From CAWVWD01 sp965662365 (GTDB lineage: Bacteria > Bacteroidota > Bacteroidia > Chitinophagales > Saprospiraceae), in NCBI GenBank assembly GCA_965662365.1, contig CBFIHR010000015.1:1-64000 (forward strand): a DNA stretch of 64,000 bases. The letters are read 5' to 3'. Positions 34,608 through 43,199 of this stretch are shown here, piece by piece. The translations under genes were made by a program, and so were the position numbers. The stretch's first letter is position 1. Each line of letters opens with the position of its first letter. A model generated the notes under the pieces. It worked only from the letters and a program-made list of their open reading frames with translations, did not search any database and had not been told where the DNA came from.

Positions 34608-35750
34608 TTATTTAAACTGCTTGTAACCTATCATTATTAATGATAATAAAATAAAGAAAACTGGAGTCGCCAACTCTTGCGGAAAAATCGGAAAAGTTAG
34701 TAATATCAGTGAATTGACAATAGTAATTACAGCAAAGTATTTTTTCATTTTTTGCTTTCGCCAAACTTGTATGGCAGCAATAATATTGACTGGAAACGCC
34801 CACAAAATATTTAAGTTATTATAAGTCGTGACGTGTTCTGTGCCAAACCAAACGGTCAGAAAAATAATGCCTGCAACGCCTGAAATGAATAGAAAAATAC
34901 CATTCCAAATATGCCGTAATCGTTCTTTTTGAATTACAAAGTTGAGCAATAACGTCAAAGCGAATAAAAGACCAAAAACTACATTTGGCGTAAGCCAGGA
35001 TACAGAAGCCTCTACCTCCGTCGCTTGATGAATAGTTCGAGTATTTTTAACGATGGATTTCGTAGTGCTATCCGTTGAAATCGTAGCGACTGCAAGACTT
35101 TGATTCAGATAATCTGGCAAAAACATTTGATGCTCAAAGGCGGCCGTTTTATCTACATTTAGCCCCAAAATCAAATCAATTCCAAACTCTAACCACGGTT
35201 TCGCTGGCGTGTATTCTTGTAATAAATCACGGAAAGTGACCGCTTTAAAAACAGCTGCCGTATCATAAGTGATGTTCGTTGTAGAATCCAAAATATCACG
35301 AATTCGAGTCGCACAATTATCATAAAAGAAATCGTAATAATAATCTTTGTTTTCAGGTTTTAGGTTATTTTGTAAAAACAGATAAATATCCTGTTTTTGT
35401 TTTGAATCCAAATCCAAGACCTGTTCCTCTAAAGATTGATTTCGATACTGAACATAAGCAACAACCTGATTATAATCCTGTATTCCCAAGCAATACAGCA
35501 TTTTTCCTTTGATAAATTCCAGTGTAAAATTTGGTGCATCGTAATCGAACATTCCATAATTATAAACCGTATTAATTTGATTCACCGGATCATAAACTCG
35601 AATCGATGAATGCCCAAAAACGGTGTGAATCGTACTCACCGGCGAGTACGTCAGCACGCTGATTTGTGCTTTGTCCGTAAGGTAATATTGCCCGTATGAC
35701 ATCGTCGCCAAACTGCACAAAATAACCGTTATAGTTAGGAGTTTTTTCAA
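34608..35750 (-). CDS. DUF4105 membrane protein
   Basis: The 380-residue product has a signal peptide (MKKLLTITVILCSLATMSYG) and an extracytoplasmic DUF4105 domain with TVFGHSSIRVYDP and YDFFYDNCATRIRDIL. The conserved His and the Asn-Cys pair are reminiscent of a Cys-His peptidase-like arrangement, which is an inference. Four C-terminal membrane helices follow, from about residue 250. The start is TTG at 35750; no ATG precedes the signal peptide. Function unknown. Confidence 0.8.
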   Translation of the reverse strand: MKKLLTITVILCSLATMSYGQYYLTDKAQISVLTYSPVSTIHTVFGHSSIRVYDPVNQINTVYNYGMFDYDAPNFTLEFIKGKMLYCLGIQDYNQVVAYVQYRNQSLEEQVLDLDSKQKQDIYLFLQNNLKPENKDYYYDFFYDNCATRIRDILDSTTNITYDTAAVFKAVTFRDLLQEYTPAKPWLEFGIDLILGLNVDKTAAFEHQMFLPDYLNQSLAVATISTDSTTKSIVKNTRTIHQATEVEASVSWLTPNVVFGLLFALTLLLNFVIQKERLRHIWNGIFLFISGVAGIIFLTVWFGTEHVTTYNNLNILWAFPVNIIAAIQVWRKQKMKKYFAVITIVNSLILLTFPIFPQELATPVFFILLSLIMIGYKQFK

Positions 35751-35773
35751 TTGATAAACTATTGGACTGTTGA

Positions 35774-35826
35774 ATTGCTAAACTGTCATTTCGTAGTATC
35801 AACAATGAAAAAAACAGTTTAGCAAT
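35774..35826. repeat. 13-nt inverted word pair in the DUF4105 leader
   Basis: ATTGCTAAACTGT (35774-35786) and ACAGTTTAGCAAT (35814-35826) are exact inverses 27 nt apart. AAACTGTT-type octamers repeat nearby. On the minus strand one arm is followed by a run of eight T's, so it may also end the TerC transcript. Confidence 0.7.
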
Positions 35827-35841
35827 CTAACAGTTTGGCAT

Positions 35842-36669
35842 TTACAAAATACCTTCTTTATTTGCTTCTTTGGTTGCCCCTGCCAATTCGATACTTTTAG
35901 TTTTTCGGATACGCATATTCAAAATTTCTACAACAAGTGAGAAGAAAATAGCGAAATACAAATATCCTTTGGGAATCGCTCCGATAGACTCTCCGAGAAT
36001 TTCGATGTGTCCTAAGTGAGCGCCTTCCGTAATCAACATAAAGCCAATCAAAATCAAAAATGACAATCCAAGAATTTGAATAGTTGGATTTTTGTTGACA
36101 AAATTACCAACAGGATTCGCAAACAACATCATAATCACCATCGACACGACAATAGCCGTAATCATAATCACTAACGCCCCCGCCATGCCATTAGTCATAC
36201 CGACTGCCGTTAGGATTGAATCTGCAGAGAAAACAATATTAATTAAAGTTATTTGAATGATTACTTTGGACATTGTACTTGTGCCGCCGCTTTTTCCATT
36301 CGCTCCTTGTCCTTCGTCTGCATCGAGTTTATGATGGATTTCGGTCGTTGATTTATAAATCAGAAATAAACCGCCAATTATCAAAATAATACTTTGCCAA
36401 GATAAACCGCCCGTGATGACACTGTTGTCGAAATGTATAATTTCTGCGGAAGCAGCAATCAAAATATTGATACCAAATAATAAAATTACCCGCAAAACCA
36501 TCGCTAAAGCCAAACCAATATTTGTTGCTTTTTTGCGTTCACTTTTCGGTAATTTATTCGATTCTAAAGAGATAAAGATAATATTATCAATCCCTAAGAC
36601 GACTTCCATAAATGTAAGCATCAATATACTGACTAATGCTTCTGGCGTAAATAAAACACTGAGATCCAT
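35842..36669 (-). CDS. TerC-family integral membrane protein
   Basis: A 275-residue protein with seven to eight helices. The TerC signatures are FMEVVLGIDNIIFISL, IGGLFLIYKSTTEIHHKL, INIVFSADSILTAVGMT and VGNFVNKNPTIQILGLSFLILIGFMLI. The conserved Asp residues in the GIDN and SADS motifs lie in the membrane, and relatives (Alx, TerC, YceF) export metal ions such as manganese. The insert DADEGQGANGKSGGTSTM is a cytosolic loop. A -7 box lies 48 nt upstream. Confidence 0.9.
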   Translation of the reverse strand: MDLSVLFTPEALVSILMLTFMEVVLGIDNIIFISLESNKLPKSERKKATNIGLALAMVLRVILLFGINILIAASAEIIHFDNSVITGGLSWQSIILIIGGLFLIYKSTTEIHHKLDADEGQGANGKSGGTSTMSKVIIQITLINIVFSADSILTAVGMTNGMAGALVIMITAIVVSMVIMMLFANPVGNFVNKNPTIQILGLSFLILIGFMLITEGAHLGHIEILGESIGAIPKGYLYFAIFFSLVVEILNMRIRKTKSIELAGATKEANKEGIL

Positions 36670-36716
36670 TTTTTATAATTATTAACTGTGAAATATTCAT
36701 TATTTCTGAATGTGTG

Positions 36717-36724
36717 CAAAAATA
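36717..36724 (-). promoter_or_regulatory. -7 box of the TerC gene
   Basis: Minus strand TATTTTTG; predicted leader about 40 nt. No -33 TTG at the usual distance. The rest of the divergent spacer (36725-36887) shows no feature. Confidence 0.4.
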
Positions 36725-36887
36725 GGTTGTTTTTTTATTTATATGAAAGTTAATCTTACGAATTGAATGTGAATGATTTGTAAAATCTTGATATTATCAA
36801 AAATAAACATACAAATAATTATTTTTTAATACGTTGAATGAAATATTTCTAAATCATATTCCCTTATTTTGAATAAAAATTAAGACT

Positions 36888-38780
36888 ATGAAACGATATT
36901 TATTTTTTCTACTTTTTGTAATCATTGCAGCGACATTGAATGCACAATCTCGCCCCACCGCACCATTTTATCACGGCGTTGCGTCAGGTGATCCTTTGGC
37001 AGATGCGGTGATTATTTGGACTCGTGCAGTCCCGATTAATACAAATAAGGCGACCGTTGTCGGGAAATGGTTCGTTGCAACGGATAAAAACATGAAAAAT
37101 ATTGTCCAAAATGGCGATTTTGAAACCGATGCGTCGAAAGATTATACCGTAAAAATTGATGTTCAAAACTTAGAATCAAATACCTATTATTATTATCAAT
37201 TTGAAGCATTCGACAAAAAATCAATTATCGGTCGAACGAAAACTGCTCCGAAAGCGAATGATAGCAATCGGTTACGCTTTGCAGTCGTATCTTGTAATAA
37301 TTTTCAGCACGGTTATTATAACGCCTTTCGAGCAATTGCGAATCAGAGCGATTTAGATGCCGTCATTCATTTGGGCGATTATATTTATGAAACAGGCGAA
37401 GGCGTTTATGCCAATGATAAATTGAAGCGAAATGTGTCGCCATTGACCGAAATTATTGACTTGAAAGATTATCGAATGCGGTATAGTCAATATCGGTTAG
37501 ATATAGATTTTATTAAAATCCATCAACAACATCCGTTTATTTGTATTTGGGACGATCACGAGATAGCGAACGATTCGTATAAAAATGGTGCGGCCAATCA
37601 TCAAGCTAACGAAGGCAGCTGGGAAAACCGCAAAGCCGCCGCACAACAAGCCTATTTTGAATGGCTGCCGATCCGAAATCATCCCGAAAAGAAAATTAAT
37701 CGAGTTTTAAAATATGGTGAGTTAGCAGATTTAATTATGCTAGATACTCGAATTCAAGCCAGAGAAAAGAAACCATCAAATATGTATGATGACAATTATA
37801 TGGACTCAACTCGGGTAATGTTAGGAAAAACTCAAAGAGAATGGTTATTCGATGCGTTGGATAATTCTACCGCAAAGTGGAAATTAATTGGGCAACAAGT
37901 GATTTTTTCGGAATTAGTCGTCGGTTGGGCAAATCCGTTAGATCGACTAAAAACGGAAAATATTTTATTGGATATTTGGGACGGCTATCCTGTCGAACGT
38001 CAAAAAATCATGGACTATTTTCAAGAGCAAAACATGGAAAATATCGTCTTTTTAACTGGCGATTTTCATTCTGCTTTTGCTTTTGAAGTTACTGCAAACC
38101 CATCATTATCAACAACTTACAACCCTAAAACCAGCGAAGGTGCAGTAGCGGTGGAATTTGTTACGCCAAGTATTACATCAGCTAATTTTAATGAATATAC
38201 GACTCGATACCGTAGCCGAAAATTTGAAGAATGTTTGAATAAACCTTGTGGTGGCTTTCCGTTTTTTAATAAAAAAAATCCGAATCCACATATTAAATAT
38301 ACGGATTTGGACAGACATGGATTTATTATTTTAGATGTAACAGAAGCAGCGGTTCAGTCTAACTTTTATTTTGTCGAAAGACGAGATAAAATAGAGGACA
38401 ACTACTATTTTGATGCTGCTCTGAAGGTAAAAAGTGGTTCAAATAAGTTGATTTTTGCAAAAGAAAACACACCAAAATCAACGAAAAATGAAATGCCCAA
38501 AATAGAAAACACCCGAAATAATCACATTGTCAGCGGTGTGTATCAGACGGAACAAGATATTTTCATACAGCTACATGCGGCTCAAAGAAGTACAATTGAG
38601 ACGATTTATGTTGTCAATGATGATAATGAAATCGTTAAATCCTACGGTAACTTTGGCGAAGATAGAACGATTTATACGGTTTCTTTTTTAAAATCTGATT
38701 TGCCGAAAGGTAAATATGGCTTGACGCTGAAAGCCTCAACTTTAGAGACTGCCGATGTTTTCTTTTTTGAAATAGATTAA
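36888..38780 (+). CDS. PhoD-like alkaline phosphatase
   Basis: A secreted 630-residue phosphatase. The signal peptide MKRYLFFLLFVIIAATLNAQ is followed by the PhoD N-terminal domain (FYHGVASGDPLADAVIIWTRAVP, a clear family signature). The catalytic domain has VSCNNFQHGYYNAFRAIAN, IHLGDYIYETGEGVYAND, IWDDHEIANDSY and VFLTGDFHSAFAFE, which hold the metal ligands. A C-terminal beta domain of about 120 residues follows. PhoD enzymes release phosphate from mono- and diesters and some cell-wall polymers. No Pho-box can be judged from sequence. Confidence 0.93.
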   Translation: MKRYLFFLLFVIIAATLNAQSRPTAPFYHGVASGDPLADAVIIWTRAVPINTNKATVVGKWFVATDKNMKNIVQNGDFETDASKDYTVKIDVQNLESNTYYYYQFEAFDKKSIIGRTKTAPKANDSNRLRFAVVSCNNFQHGYYNAFRAIANQSDLDAVIHLGDYIYETGEGVYANDKLKRNVSPLTEIIDLKDYRMRYSQYRLDIDFIKIHQQHPFICIWDDHEIANDSYKNGAANHQANEGSWENRKAAAQQAYFEWLPIRNHPEKKINRVLKYGELADLIMLDTRIQAREKKPSNMYDDNYMDSTRVMLGKTQREWLFDALDNSTAKWKLIGQQVIFSELVVGWANPLDRLKTENILLDIWDGYPVERQKIMDYFQEQNMENIVFLTGDFHSAFAFEVTANPSLSTTYNPKTSEGAVAVEFVTPSITSANFNEYTTRYRSRKFEECLNKPCGGFPFFNKKNPNPHIKYTDLDRHGFIILDVTEAAVQSNFYFVERRDKIEDNYYFDAALKVKSGSNKLIFAKENTPKSTKNEMPKIENTRNNHIVSGVYQTEQDIFIQLHAAQRSTIETIYVVNDDNEIVKSYGNFGEDRTIYTVSFLKSDLPKGKYGLTLKASTLETADVFFFEID

Positions 38781-38798
38781 CATACAAAAAAGTAACTA

Positions 38799-38880
38799 TC
38801 GAGCCGGAAGATACTTCTTAACTCCAAAATAAGTACGGAATAGCACCTTGTGTCGTTTTATGAAGTACCTTCCGACTCGA
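38799..38880. terminator. Long inverted repeat between convergent phoD-like and kinase genes
   Basis: TCGAGCCGGAAGATACTTC (38799-38817) pairs with GAAGTACCTTCCGACTCGA (38862-38880) with three mismatches, ending exactly at the kinase stop. Probable bidirectional terminator with a ~44-nt loop. Confidence 0.6.
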
Positions 38881-39873
38881 TTAAATCGGTAACTTGACTT
38901 TAAAAATACTTCCTTTTGGTTGATTATCAATAATTTGAATTGTTCCGCCGTGAGCGGTAATCATATTTTTAACGATAAATAAACCGAGACCAGTACCTTT
39001 GGTTTTTCGAGTGTCTTCACTACCAACTCGATAAAATTTTTCAAACACTTTGCCCTTATCTTCATCCGAAATTCCAATGCCTTTATCCGCTACTTCAAAG
39101 ATCAAATCTTTACCTTCTCGATGTAAATTAACATCGATCTCATCGCCCTTAGGGCTATATTTTGCAGCATTTTCGATAAGATTGACAATGATAGAATTTA
39201 AGGCTTGTCGGTCAGCATGAATAATCGGATGATCGACACTGGATTGAAAGTTAAACCTAAAATTAGAAAATTTAGTACGAACTTGATTTAGGTTTTCGTT
39301 GATTAATTCCGTAAAATTCAGCGGTTCTTTTGAGGTTGCATAAGAGTTTTCGATACGAGCGGCTAATAGAATATTATTGACCAAGGTATTTAATCTATCG
39401 GTTTCCGTTAAAGCACCTTTTGACAATAGTTGAATATGTTCGGTTTTTAAATTTGGTCGCTTTATGAAAGTATCCAGAGCGAGTTTGATGGACGCAATCG
39501 GCGATTTTAATTCGTGTGTAATTGACAGCAAGAAATTTCGTTGCTGCCGAGCGAGTGCCACTTCTTTACGAAATCCACGATTCATAAACCACATGCCAAT
39601 GATCAATACAATAAAGAAAACCGCACCTTCACCGATAATCATCATTCGTTGCTTTTGAAACTCATCGTGTAGGTATTTATAAACATCTTTTTCTTGAAAC
39701 TCTAAATCAGAAAGTCCTTTAAACTCGACATACTCAACATGTAACGCATCAATTCGAGCATCTCGAAGTTTTTGATTTTGATTTAATAATAAATAAGACC
39801 ACCAAACGGAAGCGGTTAGTACATAAAGAATCAATCCATGATAAATAAAACGATGTCTAAAATGTTTTTTCAT
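38881..39873 (-). CDS. Membrane sensor histidine kinase
   Basis: The 330-residue kinase has two helices (about 13-30 and 79-97) around a ~45-residue periplasmic segment. HisKA has the phosphoacceptor H120 in LLSITHELKSPIASIK. The HATPase domain has N box NLIENAAKYSPKGDE, G1 DKGIGISDEDKGKVFEKFYR and G2 KGTGLGLFIVKNM. The sensor part is short. No response regulator is adjacent; the lone receiver (2353) and sigma-54 regulator (4153) are far away. Confidence 0.93.
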   Translation of the reverse strand: MKKHFRHRFIYHGLILYVLTASVWWSYLLLNQNQKLRDARIDALHVEYVEFKGLSDLEFQEKDVYKYLHDEFQKQRMMIIGEGAVFFIVLIIGMWFMNRGFRKEVALARQQRNFLLSITHELKSPIASIKLALDTFIKRPNLKTEHIQLLSKGALTETDRLNTLVNNILLAARIENSYATSKEPLNFTELINENLNQVRTKFSNFRFNFQSSVDHPIIHADRQALNSIIVNLIENAAKYSPKGDEIDVNLHREGKDLIFEVADKGIGISDEDKGKVFEKFYRVGSEDTRKTKGTGLGLFIVKNMITAHGGTIQIIDNQPKGSIFKVKLPI

Positions 39874-40175
39874 GTTCTGGTTACTAATTATTGCATAAAA
39901 ATAAATATTCGTGTGAGTGCCTACTGCAACGACTCAAAATATTGGATAAAATCAAAATATCGTTTGATGTTGCGACGATTCTAATCAAAGTTACGAGAGA
40001 ATTTATAAATTATTATGTTTTTTAAGTCATAGTCATAAGGAGATAAATTAAAAACTAACAATATTTTTCCGTATTAATTTAGGATTACAAAGTGCTTCTT
40101 ATCCTAAAGGGAGGGTTTTCTTGGGAATGTAATAAGTACTGAAATTGAATATGCTTTTTAAAACTGTTTTTTCAT
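39874..40175. other. Gene-free spacer upstream of rseP
   Basis: AT-rich divergent spacer between the kinase gene and rseP (continuing to 40296). No RNA gene or credible ORF is seen. Confidence 0.5.
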
Positions 40176-40183
40176 TACCTTTG
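40176..40183 (+). promoter_or_regulatory. -7 box of rseP
   Basis: TACCTTTG matches TAnnTTTG; a leader of about 105 nt would follow. TTG at 40145 is 28 nt away, too far, so the -33 box is unclear. Confidence 0.45.
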
Positions 40184-40296
40184 TACGCATTTTTAGAGCT
40201 ATTTGTATAAAAGTTCAAACCTTAGGACAATTTAGGTCGTTTGGTGTACAACTATTACGAATAATAAATTGATAACAATCAAACAAATATAAATTA

Positions 40297-41622
40297 ATGG
40301 GTACTTTAATTATCATTGGACAATTAGTATTGAGTTTATCTATTCTAATTGTTTTACACGAATTTGGACACTTTTTACCAGCTCGTGCTTTCAAAACCAG
40401 AGTAGAAAAATTCTACTTATTCTTTGACCCTTATTTTGCATTATTCAAAAAGAAAATAGGAGAAACAGAGTGGGGAATCGGCTGGTTGCCGCTCGGTGGC
40501 TACGTGAAGATCTCAGGCATGATTGACGAGTCGATGGATAAAGAACAAATGGCAGGGCCGCCACAACCTTGGGAGTTTCGTAGTAAGCCAGCTTGGCAGC
40601 GGTTAATTATTATGTTAGGTGGTGTCACAGTCAATTTCATTTTAGGATTTTTGATTTACGGTTTTGTTTTGTTCAATTGGGGAGAAGATGTACTACCGAC
40701 TGAAAATGTAAAATATGGCATGTATGCGGATTCTTTCGCTATGGAAATGGGTTTTCGTACAGGTGACGAATTGGTAAGTATTGATAATAAGCCAGTCGAT
40801 AATTTTAATGCGATTCGTTTAGAGATTTTCAAAAACGAGAGTAAAAATGCACAAGTTATCCGTGATGGCGATCAAGTATCTTTCGATATTCCAGAAAATT
40901 TGACAGGAAAATTAGCAAGTTACAAAGGGGCGTTTGTTGTTCCTCGTTATCCTTTTGTGATTGATGAAATGTTGCCTGACTATCCTGGTGAAAAAACAGA
41001 ACTAAAAAAGGGGGACAAACTCATTGGTTTAAACGACATAGCGACACCTTATTATGATAATTTTGCTACTGAAATCAAACAATATAAAGGCGAAGAAGTC
41101 ACTGTTCACGCACTAAGGGGAAAAGATACTTTAAGTGTCAAAGTTGCATTAGACGAAAAAGCTGCAATCGGTGCCGTACCTCAATCAATGGATAACTTTT
41201 TAGATATTGTTCATAAAGATTATTCGTTTGGTGAAGCGATGCCTGCCGGAACTCGTCGTTCGGTTGAGTTTTTGAGCTTACAAGTTAATGCTTTCGGACA
41301 AATGTTTACTGGAAAAGTAAAAGCCTCTGAAAGTTTAGGCGGCTTCGGCTCTATTGCTAAAATGTTCTCTCCGACTTGGGACTGGCAACGATTCTGGCGA
41401 ATGACCGCAGTTTTATCCTTGATTTTAGCCTTCATGAACTTATTACCGATCCCAGCTTTAGACGGTGGACACGTTATGTTTTTGTTATACGAAATGATCA
41501 CCGGACGCAAACCGAGTGACAAGTTCTTGGAGTATGCAACTATCGCCGGTTTTGCTTTAATATTAGGATTAGTACTTTATGCCAACGGCTTAGATATTTT
41601 ACGTTGGTTTAGAGGAGAATAA
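40297..41622 (+). CDS. rseP: Site-2 protease RseP (RIP metalloprotease)
   Basis: Intramembrane zinc protease that cuts anti-sigma factors and signal-peptide remnants. The active site HEFGH is at residues 21-25 in the first helix, and the LDG motif is in NLLPIPALDGGHVMFL near the C terminus. Between them lie a beta-loop, PDZ-like domains (FRTGDELVSIDNKPVDNFNAIRL and LKKGDKLIGLNDIATPYYDN) and further helices. 441 residues, complete. The HEFGH-xxAR arrangement is preserved (HEFGHFLPARAFKTRVEKF). Confidence 0.95.
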   Translation: MGTLIIIGQLVLSLSILIVLHEFGHFLPARAFKTRVEKFYLFFDPYFALFKKKIGETEWGIGWLPLGGYVKISGMIDESMDKEQMAGPPQPWEFRSKPAWQRLIIMLGGVTVNFILGFLIYGFVLFNWGEDVLPTENVKYGMYADSFAMEMGFRTGDELVSIDNKPVDNFNAIRLEIFKNESKNAQVIRDGDQVSFDIPENLTGKLASYKGAFVVPRYPFVIDEMLPDYPGEKTELKKGDKLIGLNDIATPYYDNFATEIKQYKGEEVTVHALRGKDTLSVKVALDEKAAIGAVPQSMDNFLDIVHKDYSFGEAMPAGTRRSVEFLSLQVNAFGQMFTGKVKASESLGGFGSIAKMFSPTWDWQRFWRMTAVLSLILAFMNLLPIPALDGGHVMFLLYEMITGRKPSDKFLEYATIAGFALILGLVLYANGLDILRWFRGE

Positions 41623-41637
41623 AATTTAGTTACCAGT

Positions 41638-41670
41638 GATGAGTGATTAGTATCTTACTAATCACTCATC
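41638..41670. repeat. 15-bp hairpin of the ACTAATCACTCATC word, hscB leader
   Basis: GATGAGTGATTAGTA (41638-41652), 3-nt loop, exact inverse (41656-41670). No T run follows. The word ACTAATCAC recurs before panB and the second PKD-cyclophilin gene. Confidence 0.8.
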
Positions 41671-41690
41671 ATTTATCACTAATTAGAAAA

Positions 41691-42215
41691 GTGAAATACT
41701 TTGAATTATACGATTTACCAATTTCGTTTTTATTAGACGCAAAGTTATTAAAACGAAAGTTTTATCAATTGAGTAAGCAATTTCATCCTGACTTTTACAC
41801 ATTAGAAAGTGAAGAGAAACAAGCTGAAATCTTAGAACTATCTACTATTAATAACGAAGCCTACAAAACACTCTCGGACTTCGACAAACGAATGGAGTAC
41901 ATTCTGAAAGAAAAAGGTGTTTATAGTGAGGAAGGAAAAAATAAAGTCCCACAAGATTTTTTGATGGAAATGATGGACATCAATGAAGCGTTGATGGAAC
42001 TCGAATTTGATTTTGATAATTCTACATTTGAAGCAGCGAAGCAAAACATCAAAGATATGGAAGCTGACCTCTACAATGAGATTTTACCTATCCTAAAAGA
42101 TTATCATAATGCCAATGCTTCATCAACAGATTTAGCACAAATCAAAGATTTTTATTTTAAACGCAAATATTTGTTGCGGATTCAAAATAATCTTGCTAAA
42201 TTTGCGGCACTTTAG
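41691..42215 (+). CDS. hscB: HscB-like J-domain co-chaperone
   Basis: HscB delivers IscU to HscA in Fe-S cluster assembly. The 174-residue product starts KYFELYDLPISF, the usual N terminus of Bacteroidota HscB, followed by the J domain with HPD at 32-34 (QLSKQFHPDFYTLES) and a C-terminal three-helix domain (NEAYKTLSDFDKRMEYILKEKG, LMEMMDINEALMELE). GTG 41691 is chosen because an in-frame upstream GTG lies in the hairpin and adds unrelated residues. No isc/suf genes are adjacent. Confidence 0.88.
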   Translation: MKYFELYDLPISFLLDAKLLKRKFYQLSKQFHPDFYTLESEEKQAEILELSTINNEAYKTLSDFDKRMEYILKEKGVYSEEGKNKVPQDFLMEMMDINEALMELEFDFDNSTFEAAKQNIKDMEADLYNEILPILKDYHNANASSTDLAQIKDFYFKRKYLLRIQNNLAKFAAL

Positions 42216-42260
42216 AACTAACGCAATTTAGTTCTATAAAATAACTACCAAATATAGATT

Positions 42261-42342
42261 GCCTCGGTGGCGGAATTGGTAGACGCGCTGGATTCAAAAT
42301 CCAGTTTCTTCGGAAGTGCGGGTTCGATTCCCGCCCGAGGTA
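42261..42342 (+). tRNA. tRNA-Leu (anticodon CAA)
   Basis: 82-nt class II tRNA. The acceptor GCCTCGG pairs with CCGAGGT (G1-U72 wobble), with discriminator A73. The D arm, the anticodon stem CTGGA/TCCAG around loop TTCAAAA (anticodon CAA, codon UUG), a long variable arm (TTTCTTCGGAAGT) and T arm GCGGG-TTCGATT-CCCGC are all visible. CCA is not encoded. It is the only tRNA in the window, followed by a terminator. Confidence 0.97.
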
Positions 42343-42345
42343 CAG

Positions 42346-42379
42346 AAAGCCCTGTTAATCTAATGATTTTCAGGGCTTT
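42346..42379 (+). terminator. tRNA-Leu terminator
   Basis: AAAGCCCTG (42346-42354) pairs with CAGGGCTTT (42371-42379). Confidence 0.8.
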
Positions 42380-42623
42380 ATCATTTCATAACTACTAAAA
42401 TAGTAACAAAACTTAAAACATTTTTTAACCATCATCAGCACGGCTATCCGCTAATTTTCAAACTTGTGCTTAAAAAATAAAGACGTGTAAACGGCATAAT
42501 TTATTAATTCTTCAGCAAAAATCTTCTGTCCGTATCCTCTATAATTCATCTTTCTTGAGTAACAATTAACAAACCTTTTATAATTTGAACTTAGAATATA
42601 AAATCAAAGTTTAATGGGTTTTA
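42380..42623. other. Spacer with possible GNAT-like peptide remnant
   Basis: A minus-strand mini-ORF (42451-42549) encodes 32 residues starting MNYRGYGQKIFAEELINYA, weakly like the acetyl-CoA loop of GNAT acetyltransferases (xxRGxGxG). It has no neighbouring coding sequence and may be chance or a decayed fragment. Nothing else is recognised. Confidence 0.2.
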
Positions 42624-42631
42624 TATCTTTG
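42624..42631 (+). promoter_or_regulatory. -7 box upstream of rbfA
   Basis: TATCTTTG matches TAnnTTTG; the leader would be about 130 nt. No -33 TTG at the normal spacing. Confidence 0.4.
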
Positions 42632-42770
42632 TAGTTCAAATAACTATATATTCGAATAAAATAGTCAAACGGTTGAAGATAATAAAAATTAGCCCGAAAC
42701 TTTGGGATTAATTTACCGCTATTAAAATATTTCAGAAAACTAATTTCTGAAAGTTATAATTTTTGAAAAG

Positions 42771-43145
42771 ATGGGTTCAGTAAGAAAGCAGCAGACGGAA
42801 AGTATGCTTCAAAGAGAGATGAGTACAGTACTTCGTCAAGAAGGGGCGTACATTTATGGTTCACAAGCATTAGTCACCGTAACCAGTGTGATTTTGTCAC
42901 CAGATTTTGGGGAAGCTAAGTTTTATTTAAGTGTATTTAATATCGAGGACAAACCAAATGTAATTATAGAGTTAGATGATAATATGACCCGAGTACGGCA
43001 GCAGTTGGCAAGCCGTATTCGTAAAAAAATTCGTCGTGTGCCACGTATCAGTTTTTATTTAGATGATACCTTGGACGAAATGTATCGCTTAAATCAATTA
43101 TTCGATCAAATCGAAACAGACAAAGACAACGAACTTGATACTTAA
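42771..43145 (+). CDS. rbfA: Ribosome-binding factor A
   Basis: RbfA helps 30S maturation near the 16S rRNA 5' end. The 124-residue product has the type II KH fold: VRKQQTESMLQREMSTVLRQE, the beta segment ALVTVTSVILSPDFGEAKFYLSVF, and RIRKKIRRVPRISFYLDDTLDEMYRLNQLFDQI with the conserved P-x-L/I-x-F-x-x-D signature. An FtsX-type permease gene follows in the same orientation; this pairing is common in Bacteroidota. Confidence 0.93.
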   Translation: MGSVRKQQTESMLQREMSTVLRQEGAYIYGSQALVTVTSVILSPDFGEAKFYLSVFNIEDKPNVIIELDDNMTRVRQQLASRIRKKIRRVPRISFYLDDTLDEMYRLNQLFDQIETDKDNELDT

Positions 43146-43154
43146 GGTCTTGAA

Positions 43155-43183
43155 ATCGTGTTGATTTTAAAAATCGATACGGT
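43155..43183 (+). terminator. Imperfect hairpin between rbfA and permease gene
   Basis: ATCGTGTTGATTTT and AAAATCGATACGGT pair with two mismatches. The architecture is like the 50057-50090 terminator; it may only be partly effective because the next gene starts 17 nt later. Confidence 0.45.
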
Positions 43184-43199
43184 TTATTAACAGCAAAAA

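Noticed and set aside
42451..42549. GNAT-like 32-residue mini-ORF
   Set aside because: Similarity rests on an RGxG-like stretch only; too short and without context to call a gene.
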